Source of the DNA: Desulfuromonas sp.
Lineage (GTDB): Bacteria > Desulfobacterota > Desulfuromonadia > Desulfuromonadales > UBA2294
NCBI GenBank assembly: GCA_002869615.1
Contig: PKUH01000106.1
Location: 70,158-134,157, forward strand
DNA length: 64,000 nt
Direction of reading: 5' to 3'
Below the pieces are notes generated by a model that was given only the letters and a program-made list of their open reading frames with translations, did no database searches and had not been told where the DNA came from. The translations under genes and the position numbers were made by a program. Numbering within the stretch: the stretch's first letter is position 1; the number at the start of each line of letters is the position of its first letter. This document shows, piece by piece, positions 1 through 11,618 of the stretch.

Positions 1-410
1 CGTTGCCGGGCAGCGATCAGCATCGCTTCGATCAGATAGGTAACGGTCGTCTTGCCGTTGGTCCCGGTCACCCCTACGACACGCATCGTCCGGGTCGGCT
101 GACCGAAAAAAAGAGCGGAAGCTTCTGCCAGTGCCTGGCGGGCATTAGCGACGACGATACCGGTTGCACCCTTTACCGGATGCGGCTCTTCCATGACCAC
201 TAACTCGGCACCACGGTCAACCGCATCGGCAATAAACTGATGACCATCATCACTGATTCCGCGCAGGGCAAAAAAGGCACACCCCGGCCCGGCTTTCCTC
301 GAGTCGTACACCAGATCCCGGATAACGCCCTGGCTGTTGCCGGCAACATCCAATGGATGCATGCTGGCAATCAACTGGTCGGTACCTATTTTAGACGTTG
401 TTATCATCAT
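1..410 (-). CDS. murE: UDP-N-acetylmuramyl-tripeptide synthetase MurE (N-terminal part, runs off window)
   Basis: Only the first ~136 codons are present; the rest lies beyond base 1. MurE is the cytoplasmic ligase that adds the third stem-peptide amino acid (usually meso-diaminopimelate) to UDP-MurNAc-L-Ala-D-Glu using ATP. The visible part has the N-terminal Mur domain (DLVYDSRKAGPG, ALRGISDDGHQFI) and the P-loop VTGTNGKTT typical of Mur ligases. Two tandem ATG codons (410 and 407) follow an AGGA about 7 nt upstream, and the gene begins 9 nt after the ftsI stop, so it is translated as part of the dcw operon. MurE is preferred over MurF or MurC because of position after ftsI and the VYDSRK motif. 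Specificity for DAP cannot be judged from this fragment. Confidence 0.93.
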   Translation of the reverse strand, partial: MMITTSKIGTDQLIASMHPLDVAGNSQGVIRDLVYDSRKAGPGCAFFALRGISDDGHQFIADAVDRGAELVVMEEPHPVKGATGIVVANARQALAEASALFFGQPTRTMRVVGVTGTNGKTTVTYLIEAMLIAARQ

Positions 411-419
411 CCATATATC

Positions 420-2387
420 CTAGCTGGCCGGTGCCAGCTTCACCCAGATTTCATTGCCATAGCTGATTGGCCGGCCCGGATCCGGTGATTGAGCTATCAC
501 CCGCCCGGTCCCCTTCAACTTGATATTGAGCCCAGACTTCTGCATCACCTGCATCACCTGACGATAACTCATGCCGAAAAAATCGGGCATTTGCGGCATC
601 TCGACTCCCGACACCCGGATATCGTAGATTGGCGGCTGGATCGGAGCTTCAATCAAATCGGCAATCGTGTTCAGCACCGGTACCGTCGCTTTTTCCGTCG
701 GCATGACCTTCAGGTATCGGAGCGACTGGTTGGCGATCCGTGAAAACACCGGTGCCGCGACCAGACCACCATAAGCTTTACCCTGCGGTTCATCGATCAA
801 CACCAGGATAACCAGCCTCGGATCATCGGCCGGAACGAAACCGACAAAGGAAGAAACCGATTTATCGACAGAATATCCGCCGGTCACCGGGTCGACTTTC
901 TGCGCGGTGCCGGTTTTTCCGGCTACCCGGTACCCGGGAACAGCCCCCAGCATGCCGGTTCCACCCTTTTCCGTGACCCTGACCATCATGTCGCGCACCT
1001 GGTCGGCAACTTCGCTGCTGATGACCTTGCGCCGGATCCGCGGCTGCTGTTTCATCGTCACCTGGCCGTAGCTGTCGACAATTTTCTCGACCACATAGGG
1101 TGCCATCAGGTAGCCACCGTTGGCGATGGCGGCAGTTGCGGTTGCCAGTTGAAGCGGTGTCACGGTTAATCCCTGACCAAATGAAATCGCCGCCAGATCG
1201 ACGTCAAACCAGCGTGTTGGCTGGTGAATCAAGCCACTGACTTCGCCGGGCAGACCGATTTCCGTTTTCTGACCAAAGCCGAAATCCCTTAAATAATTGT
1301 AGTAGCGATTTCGATCAAGAGCCCGGCCGATCTTGTATGCGCCGATATTCGAACTGAACTTTATGATTTCAGATGGCGTCAACAGTGAATACGGGCGGTG
1401 GTCATGAACGATTTTGCCACTGACCTCTATCGAGCCGTTTTCGCAGTTAATCTTTTGCCGCCTGTTTATTACCCCCTCATTCAACGCTGCCGCCATCAGG
1501 AACACCTTGATGGTTGAGCCCGGCTCAAACGAATCACAGAGTGCGCGGTTGCGCCAGTCACCCGGACGATGCTTGAAAAAGGCGTTCGGGTTGTAGTCGG
1601 GCTGACTCGACATCGCCAGCACTTCACCGGTCCGCGGATCAAGCACGACCGCTGTTCCTGACTTGGCATTCGATTCGCTGACCGCCCGCGCAAGTTCCTT
1701 CTCGGCAATGTATTGCAGGTTCTTGTCGAGCGTCATGTAAAGGTCACGCCCTTTTTCTCCGGCCTGGATCTGGTCATCGGAACTGTTGAGCAGCCCACGT
1801 CCGAGAGCATCCCGTCCCATAACGAGATAACCGCCACGACCGAGCATCAGATTGTCATATTCCAACTCAAGCCCTTCAAGACCCTTCGGGTCGAGCCCGG
1901 TAAAACCGATCACCTGGGCACCGATTTCCGAGTTCGGGTAATAACGTCGATGCTCCTTGATGAACCGAACGCCCTCGATATCAAGAGCACGAATCAGTTC
2001 GCTTTCGCGCGGTGTCACCTGTCGCTTGAGCCAGATAAAGCTTTTTTTCGCTTGTAGTTTGGCCTTGACCACCGAGCGTTTCATTGAAAGCACTTCGGCA
2101 AGAGCCTTGGCGGTCCGGGAGGTCGCGGAAACCTTGTTCGGTTCGATATAGACCGAATCGACTTCGACGCTGACGGCCATCGATTCACCGTTTCGATCGA
2201 AAATGGTTCCACGTTGAGGGGTCAGTGCAATGGTCTTCTGGTGCTGCCGGACAGCCTTCTCTGCCCAGAGATCCTGGCCGACAACCTGAAGTTGAAAAGC
2301 GCGCGCAACGATAAAGCCGAAAGCCAGAATAAAGCAGAAGCCAATCAGCCTGATTCGTACCCGCATCCATTTTTCCCGGTTTTCCAT
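420..2387 (-). CDS. ftsI: Peptidoglycan D,D-transpeptidase FtsI (PBP3) with PASTA domain
   Basis: This 655-aa septal class B penicillin-binding protein cross-links peptidoglycan at the division site. It has a short cytoplasmic tail and one membrane anchor (about residues 11-30), then the PBP dimerisation domain (R59-G60-x-I-x-D-R-N). The transpeptidase domain has all three active-site motifs: S291-T-I-K294, S345-S-N347 and K491-T-G493. A single C-terminal PASTA domain follows (about 597-652), a feature usual in spore-forming or delta-type FtsI/SpoVD proteins and absent from E. coli FtsI. Its ATG overlaps the ftsL stop in a TAATG junction, which fits translational coupling. The stop is TAG. 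Confidence 0.97.
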   Translation of the reverse strand: MENREKWMRVRIRLIGFCFILAFGFIVARAFQLQVVGQDLWAEKAVRQHQKTIALTPQRGTIFDRNGESMAVSVEVDSVYIEPNKVSATSRTAKALAEVLSMKRSVVKAKLQAKKSFIWLKRQVTPRESELIRALDIEGVRFIKEHRRYYPNSEIGAQVIGFTGLDPKGLEGLELEYDNLMLGRGGYLVMGRDALGRGLLNSSDDQIQAGEKGRDLYMTLDKNLQYIAEKELARAVSESNAKSGTAVVLDPRTGEVLAMSSQPDYNPNAFFKHRPGDWRNRALCDSFEPGSTIKVFLMAAALNEGVINRRQKINCENGSIEVSGKIVHDHRPYSLLTPSEIIKFSSNIGAYKIGRALDRNRYYNYLRDFGFGQKTEIGLPGEVSGLIHQPTRWFDVDLAAISFGQGLTVTPLQLATATAAIANGGYLMAPYVVEKIVDSYGQVTMKQQPRIRRKVISSEVADQVRDMMVRVTEKGGTGMLGAVPGYRVAGKTGTAQKVDPVTGGYSVDKSVSSFVGFVPADDPRLVILVLIDEPQGKAYGGLVAAPVFSRIANQSLRYLKVMPTEKATVPVLNTIADLIEAPIQPPIYDIRVSGVEMPQMPDFFGMSYRQVMQVMQKSGLNIKLKGTGRVIAQSPDPGRPISYGNEIWVKLAPAS

Positions 2388-2704
2388 TATCTGATCGTAA
2401 TGACCTGTTCCGGTGTTGGCATTCTGAGACCAAGCCTGGTCCGTGCCATTCGCTCAATCCGCCCGGGATTGCGCAAACTGGCTGCTTCAAGTTTCAATTG
2501 TCTCGACTCCTGTTGCAGTGAGCGGAGTCGTACTTCGTAGGTCGAGATTTCGTACTCGAGATTAACCATCTCAAGCCGCGACCAGACAAAGAACAATGAA
2601 ACAACCATCAGAACAACGACAAAAGCTATCAGTGGAAATAGCCGGGGACGCTGCAGAGCGAATCCGTTTATTTTCGGAATCGGCCTGACAACTGCATCGG
2701 ACAT
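2387..2704 (-). CDS. ftsL: Cell division protein FtsL
   Basis: A 105-aa bitopic membrane protein of the FtsQLB divisome subcomplex. It has a basic cytoplasmic N-terminus, one hydrophobic segment (about residues 25-45, FPLIAFVVVLMVVSLFFVW) and a periplasmic coiled coil rich in E, L, R and Q. It ends in the typical RIERMARTRLGLRMPTPEQV-type tail. The chosen ATG at 2704 has a strong Shine-Dalgarno sequence (GGAGGG) 4-5 nt upstream; an ATG 12 codons earlier lacks one. Identification rests on position between rsmH and ftsI, size and topology, since FtsL sequences are poorly conserved. Confidence 0.9.
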   Translation of the reverse strand: MSDAVVRPIPKINGFALQRPRLFPLIAFVVVLMVVSLFFVWSRLEMVNLEYEISTYEVRLRSLQQESRQLKLEAASLRNPGRIERMARTRLGLRMPTPEQVITIR

Positions 2705-2744
2705 GACACCCTCCCTCTGTAATATATCGACAATGTGCAATCGG

Positions 2745-3695
2745 TTAAGGCAATTTACGTATGGCCCTGACTACTGCACTGCGAGCTCTCGGGTTATGTG
2801 CGACTTCCTCCGCCGTCGGCCGCACGCCCTTTCTGGTCACAATCTCCGCCTGAGATGTCCTGCCGCAAGCGCATATCGGCACTTTTGGTGGACAGATGCA
2901 ACCCTTTGCTGCTTGTCGAAAAGCCCGTTTAACGAGCCGGTCTTCCAATGAATGAAAACTGATCACTACAAATCGGGCATCAGGATTCAGGACCTGCAAC
3001 GCCTCTTCCAGCGTTTTCGTCAAATGCCCGAGTTCATCATTAACAAAAATCCGCAGAGCCTGGAACACTCTGGTTGCCGGATGAATTTTCTGTCTGGCGC
3101 CGTGCTTCGCCGGGATCGCTTTCTTGACGACGCTGGCCAGATCAGCAGTTGTCCTGAACAGTTCTTCCTGCCGCCGCTCGGCAATCCGGTTGGCGATCCG
3201 CCCGGCAAACCTTTCTTCACCGAACTCACGGAAGATATTTCGTAGTTCCTCCGGTTTATAGCTGTTGACGACATCGGCTGCCGTCATTTCGGCGTCCGGG
3301 CCCATCCGCATATCGAGCGGCCCGTCATCGCGAAATGAAAAACCCCGCTCCGGCGTATCGAGTTGCCGGGAGGAGACCCCGAGGTCGAGCAGGATACCAT
3401 CAACTCCGTTTATATCCTGGCGAGCCAGAACCTCCGCCAGCTCACTAAAGTTGGCCTGCTCAAGGACCACCCTCGCAGCATACGGCTTAAGCATCTCCGC
3501 CGCCGCTGCCAGCGCCTCCGGGTCACGATCGAGACCGATCAATCGACCATCCGGCGCCGTTGCCTCGAGAATCAGGCGGGCATGCCCGCCGCCGCCAAGC
3601 GTCCCGTCGAGGTAAATACCACCCGGCTGCGGATTGAGCAGCTCGAGCACCTCATCCGGCATCACTGACGTGTGCCTGAATCCTTCGACTGCCAA
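2745..3695 (-). CDS. rsmH: 16S rRNA (cytosine(1402)-N4)-methyltransferase RsmH
   Basis: RsmH (MraW) N4-methylates C1402 in the ribosomal P site using S-adenosylmethionine. The protein is ~316 aa, normal for the family. It carries the SAM-binding motif DGTLGGGGHARLIL, LILDLGVSS-type motif IV (ILLDLGVSSRQLD), the family signature RGFSFRDDGPLDMRM, and the C-terminal VISFHSLEDRLVK. The cysteine cluster near the C-terminus (CICPPKVPICACG) is common in this family. The likely start is a TTG 3 nt after the mraZ stop, giving an N-terminus just before the conserved FRHTSVMPDEVL. No strong ribosome site is visible there, so translation is probably coupled to mraZ and the exact start is uncertain. Confidence 0.96.
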   Translation of the reverse strand: MAVEGFRHTSVMPDEVLELLNPQPGGIYLDGTLGGGGHARLILEATAPDGRLIGLDRDPEALAAAAEMLKPYAARVVLEQANFSELAEVLARQDINGVDGILLDLGVSSRQLDTPERGFSFRDDGPLDMRMGPDAEMTAADVVNSYKPEELRNIFREFGEERFAGRIANRIAERRQEELFRTTADLASVVKKAIPAKHGARQKIHPATRVFQALRIFVNDELGHLTKTLEEALQVLNPDARFVVISFHSLEDRLVKRAFRQAAKGCICPPKVPICACGRTSQAEIVTRKGVRPTAEEVAHNPRARSAVVRAIRKLP

Positions 3696-3698
3696 AGA

Positions 3699-4151
3699 TC
3701 AGAAACCCAGATTGGCCAGAACCTGCGGGTCATCAACAATACGCGTTTCTGCCTGCGCCTGCATCTCCGCATGCTTGGCCTTGCTCCAGATCATTATCCT
3801 GCGATCAACACCGACAACGACAATCTCGCGGATTTCACTATCGAGGCCGGCATAATCCCGATGCGCCTGCGAAAGCTGAATCCGCCCCTGCTTGTCGAAC
3901 GAGCAGGGCTTTGCCGGTGAAATTAATGCCAGATACAGTGCCTCCTTCAGCGGGCCCGGCTCCATCGCCTCAACCTTCGCCTGGTTTTTTTCCCACTCTG
4001 ACTCGGGATAGGCCGCAAGCCCACCATCCTTTTGGGTGACGACTAGGTTATCGGCCGCAAAAGAGGCCGACAGCTTCTCGCGAAACTGCGCCGGGATGCT
4101 GGCCCGCCCCTTCGGATCGATCGAATTATTGTAGACACCCTGGAAATTCAC
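3699..4151 (-). CDS. mraZ: Transcriptional regulator MraZ
   Basis: MraZ is a ring-forming, AbrB-fold DNA-binding protein that represses its own dcw operon. The 150-aa product has the two tandem SpoVT-AbrB-like domains (YNNSIDPKGRASIPAQFRE near the N-terminus; FDKQGRIQLSQAHRDYAGL in the second half). I set the start at a GTG (4151) because AAGGACG lies 6-7 nt upstream and because family members begin almost directly with the FxGxY segment. An ATG at 4169 would add six unusual residues. It is first in the operon, directly behind the promoter and repeats described separately. Confidence 0.94.
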   Translation of the reverse strand: MNFQGVYNNSIDPKGRASIPAQFREKLSASFAADNLVVTQKDGGLAAYPESEWEKNQAKVEAMEPGPLKEALYLALISPAKPCSFDKQGRIQLSQAHRDYAGLDSEIREIVVVGVDRRIMIWSKAKHAEMQAQAETRIVDDPQVLANLGF

Positions 4152-4162
4152 TTTACGTCCTT

Positions 4163-4197
4163 GTCCCAATTTGACACTTTTTTACACTATTTTGACA
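4163..4197 (-). promoter_or_regulatory. Candidate MraZ operator: 10-bp-period direct repeats
   Basis: Reading the minus strand, four pentamers TGTCA, GTGTA, GTGTC and GGGAC occur at exact 10-base spacing (4193-4197, 4183-4187, 4173-4177, 4163-4167), separated by A/T-rich pentamers. They lie between the predicted transcription start and the mraZ GTG. In other bacteria MraZ binds short G-rich direct repeats at 10-bp spacing upstream of mraZ. The spacing and location match that, but the pentamer sequence is only partly like the known TGGGN box, so the assignment is inference. Confidence 0.5.
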
Positions 4198-4198
4198 A

Positions 4199-4227
4199 AA
4201 TATAGCGGCGCGTCAACATTATGTCAA
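4199..4227 (-). promoter_or_regulatory. Sigma-70 promoter of the mraZ/dcw operon
   Basis: On the minus strand there is a perfect -35 TTGACA (4227-4222), a 17-base spacer and a -10 TATATT (4204-4199). The predicted start is near 4192, giving a leader of about 40 nt that contains the repeat operator. Confidence 0.8.
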
Positions 4228-4351
4228 GAATAATCTCCTGGAAAATTCGGGGGCAACCTCAGCAAAAAAGCGCAAATCAGCCGATGCCGCAAGCATACCC
4301 GGCGGAACAAAACCAAATACCCGGCAATGATGGAAATGGGAGGAGGAGAAT

Positions 4352-5623
4352 CTAGGTGGCGGGAGGAGGAGAATCGGGATCGGTTGTAAAATGCAGTTCG
4401 ACCTGATCGATTCGCTGGTCAATCATTTTAGCGACAACCAGGGTGACACCTTCAGCCTCACAGCGGTAACCCTCGGCAGGGATATCGTCAAGCAATTGCA
4501 TGACCAGGCCGGCAAGCGTCGTTGCATGTTCCTCGGAAAAGTTGAGAGAAAATTTCTGATTGACTGTTTTCAGAGAGGCACTGGCGTCGACGACATAATA
4601 GCCTGGCGCGACTTTCCGGAAGAGGGCCTCTTCAAGATCATATTCATCGACAATCTCGCCGAAAACCTCTTCAATAACATCTTCCAGGGTTACGATCCCT
4701 TCAACCCCGCCATGCTCATCGACGACAATAGCGAGATGAACCCGCTTTTCACGGAAAGACTGCAGCAGCGATTCGATCAGTTGCGATTCCGGGACAAAAA
4801 ACGGGGGACGCGCCACTTCGCGGATATCGAAAGCGGCCGATTGATCGACAAAGTTGAGAATATCCTTGGAGTGAATAATCCCGACAATCGAATCGAGGTT
4901 CTCTTCGTAAACGGGAAAACGCGAATGCCAGGCCGCCTGGACAAGTTGCAGAATCTCCCTGAACGGAAGTTCGGCATCGATACCGACGACCTCGGTCCGC
5001 GGAATCATCACATCCCTGACCCTGATCTGGGCGAGTTCAAAAATCCCGTGCAGCATTTTACGTTTGTCCTTATGAACAGTTCCGCTCTGCTCGCCGACGG
5101 AGATGATCGACTTGATTTCATCTTCACTGATAACCGAAGCTTCCCGATCTGACCGCAGGATTTTATTGAGCAGCATCGAGACCCCGGAAATGACCCAGAT
5201 AACCGGAGTCAAAATCCACATAAACAGAAGGATCGGCCTGATAACGAAAAAAGAGACTCGCTCGGGATTCTTGGCGGCGTATGTTTTCGGGGTTATTTCA
5301 GCAAGAATGAGCAACAGGGGGGTCATGATCAGGATGGTCAGAAGCTCTCCATGCTCACCGAAGATCTCGATCAGCAATGCTGTTGCGAAAACCGAGGCAG
5401 CGATATTGACCAGGTTGTTGCCGATCAGGATAGTTGAAAGCAGACGATCCGGAACCTCAAGCACGGTCTCGAGCCTTGCGGCGCCGGGATGACCTTTTTC
5501 AACGAGGTATTTCAGCCGCAGACGGTCCAGTGCCATCAGAGCGGTTTCGGAGCCGGAAAAAAAGGCTGACAGAAAAAAAAGAATCAACAGCCCGAAAAGA
5601 TATAATATATGTTCGTCAGTCAT
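4352..5623 (-). CDS. CorC/HlyC-type transporter with DUF21 and CBS domains
   Basis: A 423-aa inner-membrane protein of the hemolysin-C/CorC (CNNM-like) family, often linked to Mg2+ or Co2+ efflux. It has the N-terminal DUF21/CNNM membrane domain with about four hydrophobic segments ([20 protein letters not shown] near the start, then [23 protein letters not shown]). A CBS pair follows (about 200-320; [37 protein letters not shown]), and then the C-terminal CorC_HlyC domain (about 340-415). Domain order and length are typical. It lies upstream of, and in the same direction as, the dcw operon but has its own transcription unit. No clear Shine-Dalgarno precedes the ATG. The transported ion cannot be deduced; older hemolysin annotations for this family are misleading. 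Confidence 0.9.
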   Translation of the reverse strand: MTDEHILYLFGLLILFFLSAFFSGSETALMALDRLRLKYLVEKGHPGAARLETVLEVPDRLLSTILIGNNLVNIAASVFATALLIEIFGEHGELLTILIMTPLLLILAEITPKTYAAKNPERVSFFVIRPILLFMWILTPVIWVISGVSMLLNKILRSDREASVISEDEIKSIISVGEQSGTVHKDKRKMLHGIFELAQIRVRDVMIPRTEVVGIDAELPFREILQLVQAAWHSRFPVYEENLDSIVGIIHSKDILNFVDQSAAFDIREVARPPFFVPESQLIESLLQSFREKRVHLAIVVDEHGGVEGIVTLEDVIEEVFGEIVDEYDLEEALFRKVAPGYYVVDASASLKTVNQKFSLNFSEEHATTLAGLVMQLLDDIPAEGYRCEAEGVTLVVAKMIDQRIDQVELHFTTDPDSPPPAT

Positions 5624-5692
5624 AGAGGATCAGAACCCGGATTGATAGTCTGTGCTAATTGTATCCCAATGATATTACAAAAACAATTTTAA

Positions 5693-8045
<2,353 letters not shown>

Positions 8046-8048
<3 letters not shown>

Positions 8049-8313
8049 TGTCCTGTCACGCGGCAACTGTCGATTCAGCGAGATGAGAAATGCTCAGCTG
8101 CAAGGCGCGTGAGCGCAGGACTAACAAGGTTAATTCAAGTGAACGCAACACCGCAGATGGGCGTTTCTCACCTCGCCCTGCGGGAGTCGCCCCAACACAC
8201 CAATACGGCGTTGCAGCCCTTGCCAAGGGTGACGCCATTCGCTGCGGCCTGCGCCTTGTCTTGATGCGTTTGGGCGGCTCTGAACTCGACATTTGGCGCA
8301 TGACATGACACTA
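8046..8313. mobile_element. MITE-like palindromic element with ~75-bp imperfect terminal inverted repeats
   Basis: The 268-bp segment begins TAGTGTCCTGTCACGCGG and, read from its other end on the opposite strand, begins TAGTGTCATGTCATGCGC. The match continues imperfectly for about 75 bases (for example AAGGCGCGTGAGCGCAG against AAGGCGCAGGCCGCAG). The middle is GC-rich and no convincing gene is present on either strand. The ends are TA-G-T-G-T-C, compatible with insertion at a TA dinucleotide as in Tc1/mariner-derived MITEs; that assignment is inference. It lies between convergent acyP and the response regulator and supplies the TAG stop of both. Confidence 0.75.
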
Positions 8314-8682
8314 AGCGAGCAGGTTGCTGATCGTTTCCATCAGGTCGACACTCCGGAACGGTTTCTTGATAAAACCTTGACCACCAACCCGTTGTCCCAT
8401 CTCGCGATCGGTATCTTCACCCCGCGCCGTCAGGAACACAACCGGGATATGGCTGGTCACCTCACTCTGCTTAAGCGCCTGACAAACCTTGAAACCGTCC
8501 ATCCCCGGCATCATAACATCAAGCAGGACAAGGTCCGGCTTCTCGTTTCGGGCTTTCTCCAGACCCTCCGGGCCGCTTGAAGCATAACAGACTTCATAGT
8601 TGCGGACCTTGAGAATGGCGTCAAGCAGTTTCAGAACCGAATCGTGGTCGTCAATCAGAAGAATTTTTTTACCCGTTTTCAT
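8311..8682 (-). CDS. Single-domain response regulator (REC only)
   Basis: A 123-aa receiver-domain protein without an output domain. It has the acidic pair in ILLIDDHDSV, the phospho-acceptor Asp in PDLVLLDVMMPGMDGF, the Thr of VVFLTARG and the Lys of FIKKPF, so it should be phosphorylatable. The ATG at 8682 follows GGAGGGGG with good spacing and overlaps the rsmI stop region by 14 nt, which makes coupled translation likely. A TTG one codon earlier is less likely. Its TAG stop lies at the edge of the palindromic element. No histidine kinase is nearby, so the partner and output are unknown. Confidence 0.92.
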   Translation of the reverse strand: MKTGKKILLIDDHDSVLKLLDAILKVRNYEVCYASSGPEGLEKARNEKPDLVLLDVMMPGMDGFKVCQALKQSEVTSHIPVVFLTARGEDTDREMGQRVGGQGFIKKPFRSVDLMETISNLLA

Positions 8683-9550
8683 CAACCCCCTCCATTCGGC
8701 GAATCGTCAGGCTTTCACGATAAACATCGCTTCCCGACAAACCAAAATCACGAGCGACCTGCTTTACAACCTGGCGCATCGGCATGCCGGTCTCCCCTTG
8801 TACCCGGATCAAAGCTTCACGTACCGTTTCAGTTTGCACTTTTTGTGCCGACGGCGCAATCAGAAGCACGATTTCACCACGAACCCCTTTTTCACTGAAA
8901 TACCGGCAGACATCCGCCAAATTCCCGGAGGCAACCTCTTCGTGCAGTTTGGTCAATTCGCGGACCACCGCGACTTCCCGACCGGATCCCAGCGTTTCGA
9001 TCATCAGCTCCAGGGTTTTAACCAGCCGGCGCGGGCTTTCGTAACAGACAACCGTCTGTTCAAGGTCGCATATATTCTCAATAAAAGCACGCCGCTGCGC
9101 GGATTTGGTCGGAACAAAGCCAGTAAAGAAAAACTTGTCCGACGGCAGGCCAGAGATCGAGACTGCGGCGACCAGCGCCGAAGGTCCGGGAACCGACACC
9201 ACCGGCAAGCCCTCTTCACGGCAACGCCTGACCAGTAGATACCCCGGGTCCGAAATCGCCGGTGTTCCGGCATCCGAAATCAGCGCAACCCGTTTCCCTT
9301 TTTTGAGCTCATCAACTATTTTCGCACCCTTGCCCGCTTCATTGTGGGCATAATATGACGTCAATTGCGTGTTGATCGCGTAATAATTACACAACTTACG
9401 ACTATGGCGGGTATCTTCGGCAGCAATCAGGTCAGCCTGTTGCAATACCCGCAACGCCCGAAAAGTCAGATCCTCGAGGTTGCCAATCGGGGTCGCAACA
9501 ACGTAAAGGGTTCCCGGGTCGAGCGTTTTCTCCTGGTCCGAATCAGCCAT
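8669..9550 (-). CDS. rsmI: 16S rRNA (cytidine(1402)-2'-O)-methyltransferase RsmI
   Basis: RsmI methylates the ribose of C1402 in 16S rRNA, the same nucleotide whose base is modified by RsmH in the dcw cluster of this window. The 293-aa protein has the tetrapyrrole-methylase fold: GTLYVVATPIGNLEDLTFRA at the N-terminus, AAEDTRHSRKL, LISDAGTPAISDPG and VSVPGPSA. It starts immediately after the nadE stop (TAA then ATG) and is followed by the overlapping response regulator gene. Confidence 0.97.
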   Translation of the reverse strand: MADSDQEKTLDPGTLYVVATPIGNLEDLTFRALRVLQQADLIAAEDTRHSRKLCNYYAINTQLTSYYAHNEAGKGAKIVDELKKGKRVALISDAGTPAISDPGYLLVRRCREEGLPVVSVPGPSALVAAVSISGLPSDKFFFTGFVPTKSAQRRAFIENICDLEQTVVCYESPRRLVKTLELMIETLGSGREVAVVRELTKLHEEVASGNLADVCRYFSEKGVRGEIVLLIAPSAQKVQTETVREALIRVQGETGMPMRQVVKQVARDFGLSGSDVYRESLTIRRMEGVDENG

Positions 9551-11530
9551 TTATGACTCTTGCAAACCTATTTCATCCTTGATCATGGCCAGCTCCTGCA
9601 ACCAGAGATCAGGGCTGGCGTCGCTCGGCATGCGCCAATCGCCCCGCGGCGACAAAGCCACACTGCCGATTTTCGGGCCATCCGGCAGACAGGAGCGTTT
9701 GAACTGCTGGCTGAAAAAACGGCGGTAGAAGTTTTCCAGCCATTTCATGATCGTCTCCGGGTCATAGGTCCCGGCAAACGCCCGGCTGGCGAGGAAAAAT
9801 ACCTTGCCGGGGGCGAACTGCATCCGGACAACCTGATACAGAAAAAAATCATGCAGCAGGTACGGACCGATAGTCTCCTCCGTCTTCTGTTCGATCTCAC
9901 CGTTGGCATCGGGCGGCAGCAGCTCGGGAGAGACCGGCGTTGCACAGATATCCCTGAGGATATCCGAAGCCTTGCCGCTGAAGACCTTGTCGGCGCACCA
10001 TTCAACCAGATAGCGAACCAGGGTTTTGGGGACGCCGGCGTTGACCCCGTACATCGACATGTGATCGGCGTTGTAAGTACACCAGCCGAGAGCCAGTTCG
10101 GAGAGATCGCCGGTGCCGACCACCAGGCCACCGTTCTGATTCGCCAGATCCATCAGGATCTGTGTCCGTTCACGCGCCTGGGCATTTTCAAAAACAATAT
10201 CATGCCTGTCCGGGTCGTGTCCGATGTCTTGAAAATGGGTCGTGACGGCAGCATTGATCGGGATTTCCTTCAGCGAACATCCAAGAATTCCGGCCAGTTC
10301 GGTCGCATTGTTCCGGGTTCTTTTGGTCGTTCCGAAACCGGGCATGGTCACTGCCATAATTCCATCGCGGTTCAGTTCAATTTTGTCGAAAGCGTGGGCC
10401 GTTACCAGCAGGGCGAGGGTTGAATCGAGCCCTCCGGAAACCCCGATAACGGCATTGACCGAGCCGGTATGTCGCAAGCGCTTGGCAAGCGCTGTTGTCT
10501 GCAGATCGAAAATCTCCCGACAGCGCCGACACCTCTCTTCTTCGCGTCGGGGGACAAAAGGTGTCTGCGTCAACGGCCGCCTGAGCTCATCTGCCGCAGC
10601 ATCCCGGAGGGCAAAAGAAATCATGCGTCGATGTGATTCAATCAAACCATCGGCAAACCCGTTATTTTGGCGCCGCTCATTAAGCAAGCGGCCAATATCG
10701 ATATCAGCCATGACCGAATCCGTGGCAAACGAAAACCGCTCGTTTTCGGCGAGAATCATGCCATTTTCAGCGAGCAGGGAATGCCCGGAGAAGACCAGGT
10801 CGGTACTTGACTCACCCGGCCCGGCCGACGCATAAACGTAGGCGGCCAGACATCGTCCCGATTGGGCCCTGACCAGTTCACGCCGATAATCCTCCTTGCC
10901 GAGGATCTCGGGACTTGCCGAAAGATTTGCCAGTATCGTCGCTCCCTGCAATGCCTGTTGCCCGCTTGGCGGATTGGCAACCCAGGCATCCTCGCAAATT
11001 TCGAGACCGACAATACATCCCGGCAGGTTTTCAGCCTGAAATAACAGATCGGCACCGAACGGTATCGCAACACCGTCCCAGGTCACCTGCTCGGAGATAA
11101 CGTCGAAGGCAGAGGAGAACCAGCGTTCTTCATAAAATTCACGACTGTTCGGCAGGTAGGTCTTCGGAACAATGCCAAGGATCTCGCCGGCGGCGACAAA
11201 GATAGCGCAGTTAAACAGCCGCCCATCCGACGACACGGGAGAGCCGACGACCAGCGCCATGCCAGATCCGGCACTCAGTCTGGCAATTTTCTTGACAGCG
11301 GCGCGGGCTTTAGCGAGAAGGTGTTCCTGAAAAAACAGATCGCCACAGGTGTAACCAGTGAGGCAGAGTTCGGGGAAAATGGCAAGCTGGCACCCCTGCC
11401 CGGCCAATCGGTGGATCTCGGCTTCAATCGTCGAGAGATTGAAGTCGACGTCGGCGACCCGGACTTCCGGTGAAACCACAGCAACGCGCACAAAATCAAG
11501 CTCGAGAAGATTTTTGGTGAATTGAGTCAT
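9551..11530 (-). CDS. nadE: Glutamine-dependent NAD+ synthetase
   Basis: This enzyme makes the last step of NAD+ synthesis, amidating nicotinate adenine dinucleotide with ammonia from glutamine. The 659-aa protein fuses an N-terminal nitrilase-type glutaminase (about 1-280) with Glu in [11 protein letters not shown], Lys in IVPKTYLPN and Cys in GLEICEDAW to a C-terminal N-type ATP pyrophosphatase synthetase domain (about 340-640). That domain has the P-loop [14 protein letters not shown]. Length is normal for the long, glutamine-using form. The ATG has GGAAGG about 5 nt upstream. It lies in the ffh-to-rsmI gene run, about 90 nt after yraN. Confidence 0.97.
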   Translation of the reverse strand: MTQFTKNLLELDFVRVAVVSPEVRVADVDFNLSTIEAEIHRLAGQGCQLAIFPELCLTGYTCGDLFFQEHLLAKARAAVKKIARLSAGSGMALVVGSPVSSDGRLFNCAIFVAAGEILGIVPKTYLPNSREFYEERWFSSAFDVISEQVTWDGVAIPFGADLLFQAENLPGCIVGLEICEDAWVANPPSGQQALQGATILANLSASPEILGKEDYRRELVRAQSGRCLAAYVYASAGPGESSTDLVFSGHSLLAENGMILAENERFSFATDSVMADIDIGRLLNERRQNNGFADGLIESHRRMISFALRDAAADELRRPLTQTPFVPRREEERCRRCREIFDLQTTALAKRLRHTGSVNAVIGVSGGLDSTLALLVTAHAFDKIELNRDGIMAVTMPGFGTTKRTRNNATELAGILGCSLKEIPINAAVTTHFQDIGHDPDRHDIVFENAQARERTQILMDLANQNGGLVVGTGDLSELALGWCTYNADHMSMYGVNAGVPKTLVRYLVEWCADKVFSGKASDILRDICATPVSPELLPPDANGEIEQKTEETIGPYLLHDFFLYQVVRMQFAPGKVFFLASRAFAGTYDPETIMKWLENFYRRFFSQQFKRSCLPDGPKIGSVALSPRGDWRMPSDASPDLWLQELAMIKDEIGLQES

Positions 11531-11618
11531 GGCGCCTTCCGGTTTCTGATCAATGGTTTCAGGAAATCACGATATTTTACCGTAATCACTGACAAAAGAA
11601 AAGAAACGAAAGAGCTCG

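Noticed and set aside
4391-5152. Plus-strand 253-codon frame over the CorC/HlyC gene
   Set aside because: Mirror of the CBS region; low-complexity acidic sequence without signal or motif.
8056-8308. Small open frames inside the palindromic element
   Set aside because: Opposed frames of similar length arise from the inverted-repeat structure; no start signals or similarity.
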